64,000 bases of DNA from contig NC_054872.1 of assembly GCF_018320785.1 (NCBI RefSeq), forward strand, positions 42,954,551-43,018,550, in the 5' to 3' direction. The position numbers and the translations under genes are program-made. Below the pieces are notes generated by a model, which was not told the DNA's origin, did no database searches, and was given only the letters and a program-made list of their open reading frames with translations. This document shows, piece after piece, positions 31,762 to 46,700 of the stretch (within the stretch, counting starts at the first letter, position 1; each line of letters starts with the position of its first letter). This DNA is from Cheilinus undulatus (taxonomy: Eukaryota; Chordata; Actinopteri; Labriformes; Labridae).

Positions 31762-34700
31762 TTACTAATAAATGAATTAATTTATCATACAAGTAACTCA
31801 TGTGGAGGCTATGGATGCTCTGAGAGACAACTAAGAAAAAAAGCTGATGATCAAAACTTTCCTCTCTTATTTTGACTGAAGCTCAGAGAAGGAAAGGTGT
31901 TTTTCAGGTTAAGAGGTTAGTATTTTTTATCAGTTAATACAATTATTTTCCCCCTTTTTGAAATAAGCACAGTGTTCATAGGTCCAAATAGGAATGTGTA
32001 TGATTGGCCAGCAAAACAATTAAAATCGGGTCCCTTGGTGATCGGCAATTTCCTAATGCTTTGTCTAATCTGTAACGCAGCCACCTACCACTAGTTGCCA
32101 CTATAGCTCCAGTCAGTGGCTACCACCATACTGTCATAAGGCTTTACAATCTGGATAACAAGCACAGTAAACAGGTGGCATAAAAAATAAAAATAACTGG
32201 ACTTAGTCCAAACACGCCCTCAAGGAATTTTATTTGGCACACTTGAATGCAGGGCTGTTTCCTGCTATATACAGACTATGCAAATGCATGGGGTTCATAA
32301 GGCACTGAGGGGCCCCAAAGCTGAATGTTCATCTTCATCTGAGTATAATTAAAATGACCTGTCTTTATCCCTTATATGCTTAAAAAACTGTAGGATATTG
32401 GAATAAAATAAACCTCAATGATTGTTGTTGTACAGATGTCTACTATGTCATCGGCCAGCGGAAGTTATTTCTCAGATATTTGCCACTTAACGTTACTTTA
32501 GGATAAATCTATTAAGTGTAGTGTGCATTTTACAGGCCTAAAATAAATAACACTGGTTATTTATTAAGTGACTTACAAATATTAAGCCTGTTGTTGATTA
32601 TTTTGGACTATTGTGGCAGTAGATTGTTGCTTTGAGTGGATTTCTGCTAGTTCAGCTGAGTTAGTTAGTGAGCTAGTTTGAATAATTCTGCCTCCATTCC
32701 TACAGCTGAATAAAGTTATTGATGTAGTGCTTTGTTTTATTCAGAAGAACCATAACATCATGAATGGAAGTAAGTGTAATGTAAACGATGCTATTTATGA
32801 CATTAGCTCTGCCCACAGAAAAAAATATAGGTTAAGAGCATAAATAATTTAATATGAGAGGTTATCATGACTATAGCCTGTTTTGGGCATTAAGTGTCGT
32901 AGATTGTGGCATGTTTGTGGATCATCTAATGAATTAGGAATCTCTACATCGTAGTTTAGCAAACTAGGGGCCCTCAAACAGCATCTTGCGCAGGGCCCTG
33001 ACAAAGCTAGAAACAGCCCTCCTTGGATGTGATGATAGACCTGCTCCACAATCCCCAATCAAAGAATGCTCTCTGTATCCATTCTCCGTGCTCATATTCA
33101 ACAAGATCCTACAGGAGATGTGTCACATGTTGCTGTTAGAATCATTCACTGTGAAATCATTATTGCTGTCAATAATTGTAGTTGTAGTTGTTGGCCTATT
33201 ACCACACATATGCACCAGCGTGCAGAGAGTGCGTGCTGAGCCATTACGCAGTTGTTTGGGGGAAAAAACACTCATCTCCAACCAAATTGGCCCAAATGCA
33301 TTAAGCATCTAATGATGAGGACGGTAACAGCATGGCATGAATAGAGTTAAGATTAGCCTACTGTCTGCAAGAGCTGATGAAAGTGAGCTGCAGTTTATAT
33401 GATGCACAAACTTTCCAGAGACCAGGAAGCAATTTCACCTTTGCATGAATTAAAAATAAATGATGTGTAAATAAGGTAGATAAATATCATTTAAACTTTG
33501 CTATTATTAAGCTATAACCAGGACTTAAATCAGTCAGAGGTTCTCAGCTGCTTTTTTTATCCATGTGTAGCACCATTACACATGATGAGGATCTAAGTGT
33601 TGTGGTTGTTTTCTCAGAGTTTTCCTTTATTCAGGGACAAAACTTTGTCAAGGTGGTGCTTAAATGAACACATTTCTTTACTGAAACGCACTGTCAGTTA
33701 TTCTGAATATTTAACATGGATTGTCAGAATCTGTGTGGGATGTGGGTGGGACTGGACACACCTTTTGCACGTGTGGACAAGAGTGGATGACAAGCACTGC
33801 TGGAATGGGTGGTAATGGTTAATAATCAAATGGGAGCGGGTGGATGTAGGATTTACCCCTTAAAGCCTGAAAACACAAATTATAGCCAGAAAATTATATA
33901 TTTTTTGGCACTAAAATGATTTTTTTTAACTTTCTACTGAAATCCAAAAAAATCCAAACTTCCATAAAATTTGACATATATATTTTTTGTATCTCATTTG
34001 ATACATGAGGTGTTTTTGGTAACTGATAATCCACTTGAGGGCATTTTTTGTCATTTATCAAATTTTATTCAGAAGTTTCTTTTAGTAATTTATTGATCAT
34101 ATTGATTAGATAAAGGTATCATAAAAGTATGTATCAAATATGACACAACAGGCTTTAAGGGGTTAAGAAAAGAGTCCCATGCAGGGCTTTACTGTAATGT
34201 TCTTGTCGTGTTGAAAATCTTTGGTGCAAAATGTGCTTAAGACTAGTCAACTAGGACTTCCGGTTGAGCGCTTCAAAATGGCGGTGTAAAGGAAAAATTC
34301 TCCTGGTCGACCAAGTTGAAATCCCCACCAAAACACGAATTTTGGGTTGACTTGACACTATACTGATCTAAGATGGGTGGAGGTAAAAACAAGAAATCTA
34401 AAAATCAAGAAGAAACACAAGAACAGGACAAAACGAACGATAACCAAACCGACGTGGTGAGGATGGAGGCTAACGGTGAGGACGGGGACTTGAACGCAGT
34501 TAAAGCTATACAAATTCTGAGCACGGACATACAAGATCTAAAAAAGGAGCTTAAGCAGCAGTTATCTGACTTCAAAAATGATTTTAAGAATGACATCAAA
34601 CAAGAATTCAGCAACTTTAAAACGGAGATGACTCATAAGCTACAAAGTATTGCTGCTGACGTTCGCAACCATGGCACAAGGCTAACCGAAGCTGAACAGC

Positions 34701-37700
34701 GGGTAGACGAAGCAGAATCAACTAACACGGAGTTAAGGGACGCTTTGCTGCACTCTTTAAAACAACAAAAAATCCTCCAAGCTCAGGTAACGGACCTAGA
34801 AGGAAGGTCACGCCGTAATAACATACGCATATACGGCATTAAAGAAGGCACGGAGGGTAGCTCAATGCTAACATTCATCGAAAAGTTTCTGAAGACAGAA
34901 CTTCCACTGGACATGAACACCGACTTGCTCATTCAGCGAGCCCACCGGTCAGTTGGCCCGAAACCCCGAGATGAAAATGTCTCAAGATCCATTCTGGTTA
35001 ACTTCCAAAGATATGACACTAAGGACAAAATTCTCAAAGCGGCATGGGCAAAGAAGATCACTTGCGAAGGTAAAACGGTCTCATTTGCACAGGATTTTCC
35101 CACCGAGGTTAATAATAAACTGAAGGAATACAGAGACATTAAGAAGATTCTTAAGGAGAAACAAGTCCGTTTCCAGACACCATATCCTGCAAAGATGAGG
35201 ATTCACTGGGAAAACGGAGCATGCCTTTACAACAGTGCAGCTGAAGTAGCCCAGGATATGAGGAAGCGAGGCTACTCTGTGGACCTGCCGAAGACAACCG
35301 ACCCGGACTGGGAACAGAGGCTCACACAAGGCGCACACTGGAACAAGAAAGACGGAGATCACGCCGAACGAGTACGATCGAGGCTTAAGGACTTTGAAAG
35401 ACCGCAAGTATAAAACATACAAACGAAAAAGACTGAGGTATATGAGGATTTTTTTTTCCATTTTTCATTTGCTTCAACACTGACTAGTAATATTATGTTA
35501 CAATCTTCACATACACATTAAACACACACCTGAGTCCCCAGCTGCTGCTGCTGACCCACACAGATACATTACACATACATATACAAATACACACACCCTC
35601 ATCACCAGTGATGATCATTTAACTATCAATATGAACACTCCAACTCACCTTTACTTTACATGAACATGCAGATAAATATGGGAATTTATCTTATTTTATG
35701 ATCAATTAGTGACTGTTACATTATAAATCCCCGTGGTAAATAAAACAATAATGACCGGGAAGAAAAGAAAAGAGATGGAATGATTGGCTCAACGATAAAG
35801 GACGGTTTGCTGTTTGCAAAAAGGGAGCCCCTGCATGATGTAGGACTGATCCTCCACCTGTACAGAAAGGGTCTTGTGAAGGTAATAGGGCAGTGTAAGT
35901 CCCTGAAGTTGGAAGTCATTTATGTAATAATTCTAAACGTGATTATTGTTCTTGTTTCTTTTACAGTTCTCTTTTTATGTTGATGTTGCCAGTACAGTTA
36001 AACTTACCTTAATCATGGAGTTTAATAACTATAGAGTAGTTTCCTGGAATGTAAATGGTTTGAATAATCCAGTGAAAAGGAGTAGAGTCATGTCAAAAAT
36101 GAGAAGGGAAAAAAACCAAATCATATTTCTACAGGAAACGCACTTATCCCAAATGGAGCATGAAAAATTAAAAAGATTTGGATATAAGAACACATTTTAT
36201 AGTTTCTTCAAGACAGGTCATAAAAGAGGGGTCGCTATATTAATTCATAATTCAGTTAATTTTGAACTTGTTAGGGAGATCAGGGACAGTGATGGCAGAT
36301 ATATTTTAGTACAGGGCAAGTTGGAGAATAAATTGATCACCTTGTTTTGTGTTTACTTGCCTCCACAAAGTGATCTCAAAGTTATGAAGAAGATTTTGGA
36401 ACTGATGGCTTCAGAAACACAAGGAATATTATTATGTGCAGGAGACTTAAATACAATAATAAATAGAAAACTGGATACAACTAATAACAAGAGGACTGTG
36501 TCCCCTTTGACAAAATTACTGAGGAAGGGACTGAAGGAAAATGGACTATTTGATGTTTGGAGGGATTTACATCCTTTAGATAAAAGTTATACCTTTTACT
36601 CAGCCCCCCATGCAGTATATTCTAGAATAGATCATGTCTTCATGTTTCAAAATGACAGACACAGGATCCTCAGTTGTGATATTGGAACCAGGGACATTTC
36701 AGATCATTCACCAATTTTCCTAAAGTTACATTTAGATAACAGGCCAAAGAAAACCACTTGGAGATTAAATACCAGTCTATTGAACAATAAAACAGTTATA
36801 CAGCAAATAAAAAAGGAAATTCAGACCTTTTTGGAATTCAATGATAATGGTGAAACTAATCCAAACATACTGTGGGACACCCTAAAGGCAGTAATAAGAG
36901 GAAAATTTATTTCTCTTAGTACAGCAATGAAAAGATCAAAGGAAGAAAAACTTAAAGAACTCGAAAATAAACTAAAAGAATTAGAAAGACAACATAGTGA
37001 AGATAAGAACCCTGTAACAATGCTTAAAATTCAAGAAACAAGAACCCAAATTTTGGATATATATAAGGAAGATATCGAGAAAAAATATAGATTTCTTAAA
37101 CAGTCTTATTATGAGGTAGGTCCAAAAGCTACTAAACTATTGGCTAAAAAAATTCGTAAAAAGCAGGTGTCACAGTCAGTGTTTAAAGTAGAGGATCCCA
37201 AAACAGGGAAACTATACAGTGACTTAGATGAGATAGACACTGCATTTCAAACATACTATCAGGCACTTTATTCACAACCAAAACAAGGATGTAAGGAAAA
37301 GATAAAATTATTCTTGAATTCATTAGACCTTCCTACAATTGGAGAACAGCAAAACAAATGCATTACAGCACAAATTACAATGAAAGAATTAGAGACAGCA
37401 TTAAAAAAAGTAAAAAATAATAAGACACCAGGAAGTGATGGTTTACCAGCTGAATGGTACAAGACATTTAGAGAAGAGCTGAATCCAGTACTCCTTAACT
37501 CATTTAACTGGACACTGGAAAATCTATCTACACCACCTTCCTGGGCTGAAGCTATTATTTCAGTTATACCTAAAGAGGGCAAGAGTAAAACACTGTGTAG
37601 TTCATATAGACCAATTTCAATTTTAAATCAGGATTATAAACTGTATGCTTCAATTATGTCTAAGAGGATGAATTCCTTTGTTTCTGATCTAATTGACACT

Positions 37701-40700
37701 GATCAGACTGGATTCATTCAAGGTCGCCAAGTACAAGATAATATTAGACGCTCTCTTCATGTAATACAAAATCTAAGAGAAACTAAAACAAGTGCTGTGC
37801 TAGCCAGTCTTGATGCTGAGAAAGCTTTTGACTGTGTTAGTTGGGATTATTTATTTCTGGTTTTGGAGCGATTTGGCTTCACCAAAAAATCTATCAATAC
37901 TATTAAAATATTATATACTGCTCCTACAGCAAGAATTAAAATAAATGGCCGTCTCACCGATCGGATCAGATTAGAAAGATCCACTCGTCAGGGATGTCCC
38001 CTCTCACCAACTCTTTTTGCACTCTACATTGAACCTCTAGCACAAGCAATAAGAGAAGATTCTAATATTCAAGGAATTATGCATAATAACATAGAACACA
38101 AAATAGCGTTATACGCAGATGATATACTGCTTTATATTAATAATCCAAATGTCTGCCTACCTGTCCTTTTAGATCTCCTTGAGGTATTTGGTACATATTC
38201 AGGTTATAAACTCAACATTCAAAAACACAGTTACTAACATTTTCCTACAGCCCATCGACTGAACTTAGACAGAGACTTCCCATTGACTGGTCTCAAACAG
38301 CAATCAAATATTTGGGAGTGTGGTTGACATATTGTCCCAATGACCTATATAGAAAAAACTATGAAACTGTTAACAAGAAAATTAAGGAGGATCTTAGTAA
38401 TTGGTCTACATCATTACTTAGCTTTAGTGCAAGAATTGAAGTTATAAAAATGTCCATTTTACCTAGACTGTTATATCTGTTTATGTCACTACCAATTAAA
38501 GTCCCGAACAAACAATTCAATGAATGGGATAAGCAAATTTCTAGATTTATTTGGAACGGCAGAAAACCAAGAATAAAATATAGCACATTAATGATCAGGA
38601 AAGAAAAAGGTGGGATGTCTCTCCCCAACCTGAGGGATTATTATCATGCTGCTCAGTTAAAAACTGTATTTTTTTGGTGTGAAAGTGGATATGAAGCAAA
38701 ATGGAAGGAGATGGAGAATGAATTTAAAGGTATACCAATTCCAGCAATGATTGGAGACCATAAACTAATGTTAACCTACCAGAATCAATTGAATCAATAT
38801 GTCTCCTTCACTCTACATGTTTGGTTTGATATTATAAAACAATTACATCTATGGACGCAAATAAAACAACTGAGATGGGTGGCCTACGATACAGAATTTA
38901 AACCAAATAGTATGGATTGTGGGTTTAAGTATTGGACAAATAGAGGCATCACCGCTTACTGTAAAATAATGGAAAAGAATACATTGCACAGTTTTCAAAC
39001 ACTTAGAGAAAAATATGACTTGGAAAACTCAGACTTTTTAGATTTTTGCAATTAAGAAATTATCTCTCCAAAATAGTTAAAGAAAATGAGACAAATAAAG
39101 AACTTAGTGATATAATACAGTTAACTATTAAAGCATATAAAGGTACTACTAATTCGATTATTTCCAAATTTTATCAAGGGATCACAAACGGTAAAGGACA
39201 TACCACAAATTATATAAAAACAAGATGGGAGAAAGAATTAAATGAATCAATTACAAGACAACAGTGGGAAAATATGTGTGAAACTATATTCACAACCTCC
39301 TGTTCTATGTACTGGCGTGAGTTCGGTTGGAAAAACCATATCCGCTATTTTATTACTCCTAAATTACAGAGATATCGCAGAGCTGAGACATGTAAATGTT
39401 GGAGAAACTGTGGATGTGATGAGGCAGACCACCTACATATTTTCTGGAGATGCACTAGGGTACAACTGTTTTGGAAAGGTATTTGGACAATTATGCTACA
39501 GATTCTTGGACAGTTGTTCCCCTTGAATTTTACATCACTTTATTTAGGTGACGTACCTGAAGAAATAAAAGGATCTGATAGATACTTGTGGAAAATATTT
39601 ACAGTAGCAGCAAAAAAGGCCATAACCCGTAAATGGTTACAGATAGATCCCCCCACAACAGACAATTGGATCGATATTATTAAGGAAATTCATGAGTTGG
39701 AAAGGCTGACTCTCTTATTGAGATTGAAAAAAGACTTATACATTAAAAGATGGGCTAAATGGAAGCTATACTTGGAAGAATAAATAGCATCCCCGGTGGT
39801 CTGCCTTAGACACTTGTATTGTTACAATGCATGTACCGCTCCCTTAACATAAACTCTGATTATTTACAGCTGATTGTGTTAAATCCTCATTAGACTTGTA
39901 TTGAAATCTGTATTTTGATTTTATGTCTGGCAATGTCTTATTATGTTTTGGTGTTGTTTTTGATGTTATGTTTTTGTTGAAAAACAATAAAATATAAGTA
40001 TAAAAAAAAAAAGACTAGTCAACTAAACACCATTAATACTTTTGCATTTAACCAGATTGGAAACTATTTGTCCATAAACACCCCTTGTTCCAGTTTTGCT
40101 GTCTAATAAAAGAGACAAAAAGCAGCTTTACCAATTTGATATATTTTTTTAAAGATTTACTTTTGGGCATTTATTAGATAGAGGAGGACAGTGGATAGAG
40201 TCGGAAAGAGGGTCAAGAGTGGGGGAGAGACATGCGGTAAAGGGCCTCAGGCTGGATTCAAACCTGCGCCGCCCGCGCACATGGGGAGCGCCTTTAACCA
40301 CTAGGCCAGCTGCTCCCCTTGAATTTTTAACGCCCTTGCAAACACTTAACTCCTTACTTGATGTTGGGTCATAAAAACAGACACTTGCTCAAACTAAGTG
40401 ACAAAGAAGGAAATCCTATGTGAAATAGGATTTAAAGGAAGTTAATTTACTGAAAATATAAGTTAAATAATAATAGGACTATGTAAATCAGACAGATTAG
40501 TCATGAATGTGTGGATGACTGTGGTTAAGTGTTGTATATGGATTCATCCTTGACTTACTTTTGAGGAGGCGGGGTCATATCTCGATGGGCTATGATCCCA
40601 GAAAAGGAGGCACTCCTTCCAGGCAGGCCCTGTGGTCCACCCCATGGCGAGTACATCAGAGCACGCTCCTCCCACAGCATCTCATTGGCTGCTTCAACAG

Positions 40701-43700
40701 TGACGGGCCCTCTTTGAATCTGATGAGCCAGTAGGAGCTCTAGGATTTGGTGACGCATGCCTTCTCTGGCCACATCGATCGGACGCCGGCCTCTACGGTC
40801 ATGTAGCTCCAGATTGGCTCCATGGAGGAGGAGGAGTCTGGCTGTATCATAGCAACCGTGGAGGGCAGAGAGGAAGAGTGGCGTCTCGCCCTACGATAAA
40901 AGTAATTATTATTACAACTTTCTGTGATGTTTGGAGGATATTTAAAAGGCAGGGTCGGATCTTACTTTGTTGTCTTGCAGGTCCACAGCGGCCCCGTAGC
41001 GAATGAGGGTCCTTGTTAGGGAGAGGTGATTTACCGAGCATGCCCAGTGCAGGGCTGATCTCCCTGAGAGAGACAGTGTGAGTGGAGGGGAGGTGAGGGG
41101 AAGAAGGGAGGGAGTAAGTCAGCCAATGAACAACCATTATACAACAGAGTTGAGCCCAGATGGAGAAAGAGAGGGAGAACAGAGAGATGAGAAGTGGAGA
41201 TGATTACTTCAGCTGAAGGAGGAAGATGAAACAGAGAGAACAAGATAAAATGGGGTAAAGAGGAATGTATAGACAGAAAGACAGCTACAGCCAGGAGGAG
41301 TGTGAGCAGCAGAGTTAATATCACTCAAGTTTGAGCACATCAGCTTTGTTCAGAGTCAGAGGAGGGCAGCAGGGGATCTAGAGGAGGAGAGGAAGAGAAA
41401 GGCCATGAAGAGATAGGAATGAGCACAAGGTGGGAGAGGAGGGAAGAGAAGGGGTAAGTTACTCAACCCCTCAGAGTACAGGTGGCAGAGAATGACTTGA
41501 TCAAGAGTTGTACAGTTTTTACCCTTTGAAATAAGCTGTAGCCCATATCAAACCCTTACTTATCCAAATATTGCATAGAGTACTTAAGAGCATGGAAAAG
41601 TTTGTTTTTCCAGTGATTTTTTTGTTTTAATCTTGATAATAACGGCTTACAGCTCACAAAATAAAAAAAATCAACTTTCTCAAAATAATAGAATATTGGA
41701 GAGCTAGGGAGGACTTAGCACCTGCCACAGCGAAAACAAAAACCACCAGAATCTGATTTCCTGACCATGGCATTACTGTACTTGATTGGCCATCCAACTG
41801 GCCTAACCTGAACCCTATAGAGAATCTCTGGGGAAATGTCAAGAGGAGGATGAGAGACACAAGACTCAACAGTACAGACAGGCTGAAGGATGCTATCAGA
41901 GCAACCTGGCCTTCATAACACCCTAGCAGTGCCACAGGCTGATTGGCTCCATGCCATGTCACATAGATGCTGTGATATAAACAAAAAGAGCTCCAACCAA
42001 GTGCTAAGTGCAAAAACAGCATAATTTTTCAGAAGGTCAACATTTCTGTTTAATAAATCCTTTTTTTGATTGGTGTTTTGGTACTTTGGTACTGAGATAG
42101 TGGATTTTTTAATGCTATAAGCTATAAGCCATCAACCAATCATCAACATTAAAACAAAAAAAGGTTTGAAATATATAACTTTAACTGAGATGAATCTAGA
42201 GTATATGGCAGTTACACTTTTTGAATTACACCACAGGAAAAATGAAGTTTTTCATGATATTCAATTTGTTTTGAGTTGTACTAGTCTTTAACACTGCTGT
42301 ATCAGAGTTTACAAGGCTATTAAGTTAACTTCCTTCCTACCTTCTGACCTATATCAAACATAAGCTTACAGGAAGTTGCAATCGCTGATATCAAGATCTT
42401 TTTAATAGTCTGTTTCAAAGGTCAGAACTGAGCTGAGAAAAGGCATTTAAGTATGCTACAGTAAAACCAGAAGCTGAATGAGCTGTAGCTCCAGCATTTT
42501 GACTGTTTCTAGGTTTAAGTTAATGCATCTGACAGGGATATATTACCAGTGTGATCAGTGTTATTGACTGGTACTCCTGCTCTCAGCAGCTCCAGGACCA
42601 CCCTATCCAGGCCGCTCCGGACAGCCCGGATCAGAACCACAGAGCCATCAGGGCCACACCACTCTGCTGACTGCAAATACAACAAATGTATTATCAATAA
42701 AGAAAACACAGACATAAACAGAAAGAGAGAGCTTAAATGTGGTCTCATACAGTGTGGTCTGTGGTTATATATGAAACCTTCAGGGCTTAGTAGATATTTG
42801 GATAACAGCAAAGTTAAACATTAAATTCTCAAAATAATTGAACACTGGTTCTTCAAAACCTGTTGATAAAAGGACAGACCTGCTGTGGAGGACTGAGAAG
42901 AGGAGGAGGCATGGCATTTCTCTCCCATCCTCTAGGTGGAGCTGTGGGAGAATAAATAATTCAAGGTAGATGTCAGACTATAAGGCATTCTGATAATCAT
43001 ACAGTACAAAAATGTTTAGTTTGGGTTCAGTATGTCATCTTTTTTTGTTTGCAAAAGACACGCCATTCTTCTAAACAAATATCAATAACATTCAAGTGCC
43101 ACCATTATTTTCAGCATCAGGACACCCCAGAGTTTATTTTGCTTATATCATGGCCACTTACCATCAAACAAATAAAAATGTTGAAAATGCTGAAAATGTT
43201 TCAAGTCTTACACTGAGCAGATCTGCGTGGCTGGGAGTTCCCTCCTCTGTAGTGTTTCTGCTCGGGGCTGCGGTGGTCACAGATGGAGGCATCCTCGTGT
43301 CGCCGCGAACATCTTGCATTGATGTCTTCCATTGAACTCTGGGTAAAGTCCGTGTCACTTCCTATATCCTGGTCTCTCTTGAGAGGTCTGAAAAACAAAT
43401 TGATGTTTTGATACGGCACATAGGGAAACAGTTATATCCATCCTGTTGTTGCAGTGGTCACACACGGTGTGTACATATGCGTTAAACAAAGGTTGGAATT
43501 ATTCAGAGGTTCATTATTTTCAAACCATGACATGTAGATTTTCACAACTTTAGAATGTCAAAGGTGACTGCAGCAGTGGCCTAGTTAATTACAATACAAT
43601 CATACCATTTAGTTAAAAGCCCAAAGACACATTTCAATGTGCAAAAATGTTTTAAAAATGACAGGAAGAGGCTACAGTTTCCCTGAGCCAAAATCAACAC

Positions 43701-46700
43701 TATCTGTATGCTTGGTTTGTGTGATCACAGTCACTTATTAAAAGTTATTTAATATGTTTACAATTTTAAAATGAGAGAAAGAACATCAAATGTTTAAATC
43801 TAAATGTTTGACTAATTTCCAAATTGATTCTTAGCATATTTGAGCACTTATATTTGTCGTGCCTTGATTATAATCCAACCATGCTGGTATAGGACTTACA
43901 CTATATGGACAAAAAGTATTAATCAAACCCATTACCACATGTGCATAACATAAAGCACCTAGCCATCCAGTCTCCATTCGCAAACAGTTATGATAGAAAA
44001 TGTGTTGCTCTGAAGAAATCAGGGACTGTAAGCAGGGTACTGTGATGGATGCCACCTTTGCAAAAAGATGTTTTTTGATAGAATTTGAAAGTGGAAGCAT
44101 TTAGGAATAGCAGCAACTCAGCCACAAAGTGGAAGACCACAGAGTGGGATCAATGATTACTGAGGAGCAAGGTGCTTAGAGTCGCCAATACTTGATTCCA
44201 TAGCTGAAGAGTTCTGAACTTCCACTGGCATTAATGTAGACACAAAAACTGTGCCTGAATGGGTTTCCATGGCCAAGCAGCCACATGCAAGCCTCACATC
44301 ACCAAGTCCGATGCCAAGCATCAGAAGGAGTGGCCTAAAGCACTGAAGCCTGCTGCACCAGCTGTGCGTAAATTCTGTCTCAAGTTATGGTCTCAGGTCC
44401 ACCCTAAACTCTACTTTAAAACTATTTAAGATATAACTTTAGTTGTGTCATTGTTTGGTTGTTCTACGGAGACGAAAAGTTGATCTTAACTAGTAGATGC
44501 TAATATCCAATATTGTCGCAGATATGACATTTTCACCTAATTTACCCAATCAATGAACAGAATTTTTAACCCAGTGTTTGTTACAGCACTGCCTCTCATG
44601 TCTAATTGTCTCTAAACAGACTAACAGCTAAAATAAGTTGTGCTAACTGCTGTTATTCCTCTAACGGCATCCTGTGTGGATTAAAAACATGACAAAGCAT
44701 TTTGCCTAAAGCCATTATGAAATAATACTGACTTCGAGTGGTGAAATCGCTTATAGACATCAGTGCCTGACCTCATAAATGCTCTACAGAATGAATGAGT
44801 AAATATCTCACTATCACACCTACAGGGATTGTAATGATACTTTTGTCCATATAGTATGTGGATTATTGTTGGCGTTCAAAATGTCAATAAAAAAGTAGTT
44901 AAGAAGATACTGGCAAGCTGAAAGAAGCATGAAGCATCTCTAAAAATACACCATGACTGTGCCAGTCGTGAGGTAAACATCATAACCATCACCCACTTGT
45001 TACACTGATTTTGCTGAATGAATCTTTGTGCAGAAATGTATTTGGAAGAGGTAAGGAACATTCCTTGTAAAGCCTGGTAGAAAAGTCAGACATTTATGTT
45101 TGCAAATGTCCCTGAAATTTGGGAAATTTTCTTCAGTTTTTTGCAATTGTGAGAACACTGTACATTTAGTAAATTTAAAAAACAAATGCATGAATACAAT
45201 ATTCTCAAGGAAAATCACTGCAATCACAACTTTACAATGGTTCCATTGTTGTAGACACATGAGAAATAATACTACTTCATGTGAGGTGGAGAAGAGTTTG
45301 CAAATAAACACAGGACAAAGGTAATTTTCAACTGACAGACAGGAAGAGGGACCAGCCTTTTCATTAACTTTACAGGATGACCTCTAGCTTGTGTAAGTAT
45401 ACACCTTATTTTTCTACGTGACATCAGTCCTAAAGCAGACAAAACATCCTCTCAAAGACCTAATAAGCGTGTCCTCCCACTCACCGCATTCGAATGGCGT
45501 CCTCCCCCAGTGGTTCCCTCCTTCTCTTCTTCTCTGCTTCCTTCGCTTTCTTCTTTTTCCTCAAGCTGATCTTCTCTTTCTCTCTGCTCAATCTGACCCT
45601 TTGGTCTTGGTGAGCTGTGTGTGCTGTTGTTGCTGCTTTAGATTTGGGGTCACTGTCTGTGATAATGGACCGGTGTCTCACCCTGTGACCATCCTCCCTC
45701 TCTGCCCGATGCTGCCTCACCCTCCTCACCACCAAGAACGCCACCAAGGAGAGAACGAGCAGCAGGCCCAAGGCTATGGCTATCACCGCCCAGAGCCACG
45801 CTGGAGTTGGCTCTTTGAGAGGGAAAATACATATTAGAGTTGTGTAACATTAGAGAAATATGATTTTGTTTGAGAATTTTTCATAGTAATACCTAAACAA
45901 CAAAATAAGATGCTATTGGAGATGCTGCAAACTCCTATTCTTTTTCAAAATGACCATCATCACATCTGCACACTGGAAACAGAAAGGTGTTTATGTGCTT
46001 TGTTTGGATCAAATTCAAGCTGGACGTGTGTTTGTGGGTGTATTTGAGGAAGGACATGAGAGCCTACCTTTAACTTCCTTTATCACAGTATCCTCCTCCC
46101 TGCTTCCTATTTCCTCTCGGACACCTTTTATACTGATGACAGCGTTCAGCTCAGGACGGGTTTCGGATGACTTAGGCCTCCGCAATACAGCACGCAGGAA
46201 ATTGGCCGCCTCTGTGGCATATGGGAAACAGGTAGAGGGAAGACGGGAGCATGGCCTGTTGTCCACCTGGAGGAAAAGGAGGGAGCTAGCAAATAGAGAC
46301 AGAGTGAAACCAGGGAAAAGAAGAAGTACGTCATAACTGAGGCCTTTTTTCTAAAGCGCAGGAGTGTCAGGAAATCTTTACGTAATAATATCTGGCAGCT
46401 TCTTAATGATTTGCAAAAGTAACACCCTGTTTTTAATACTTTAAGCATGCATCCAGCCTAACTGGGCTCAAGCTCTGTCACAAAGAGCACAAAACGCCCT
46501 TTTATTTAAAAACATGTGCATGTTGCATATGCCTGAGGGCAAAAAGATCCAATATTGACTTTTGGCCTTGTCGTTGTGTACAGAGATTTCTCCAGATTCT
46601 CTAAATATTTCAATGCTTTTATATACTATAGATGGTGGAATACTGAAAGTCTTCACAATTTTATGTTGAGGAACATTTTTCTGATATTTTTCCACAGTTT

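Larger units (their letters stand above)
34254..40010 (+). mobile_element. Nearly full-length L1-type LINE with target duplications
   Basis: A 5.76-kb retrotransposon with a short 5' UTR, ORF1, a roughly 600-bp spacer, ORF2, a 3' UTR and an A-rich tail. It is flanked by identical 15-bp duplications AAGACTAGTCAACTA at 34239-34253 and 40011-40025 (the first AA on the right may belong to the tail). Perfect duplications and only two visible frameshifts imply a recent insertion. It sits in the last intron of the Notch-like gene in the opposite transcriptional orientation. Confidence 0.96.

Noticed and set aside
35081-35461. Antisense 126-codon frame across L1 ORF1
   Set aside because: It is a shadow of the ORF1 coding strand, with no independent evidence.
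46146-46448. 100-codon minus-strand frame overlapping the second heterodimerisation exon
   Set aside because: It is the wrong frame; the alternative frame carries the conserved VDNRPC..CFPYATEAANFL pattern.
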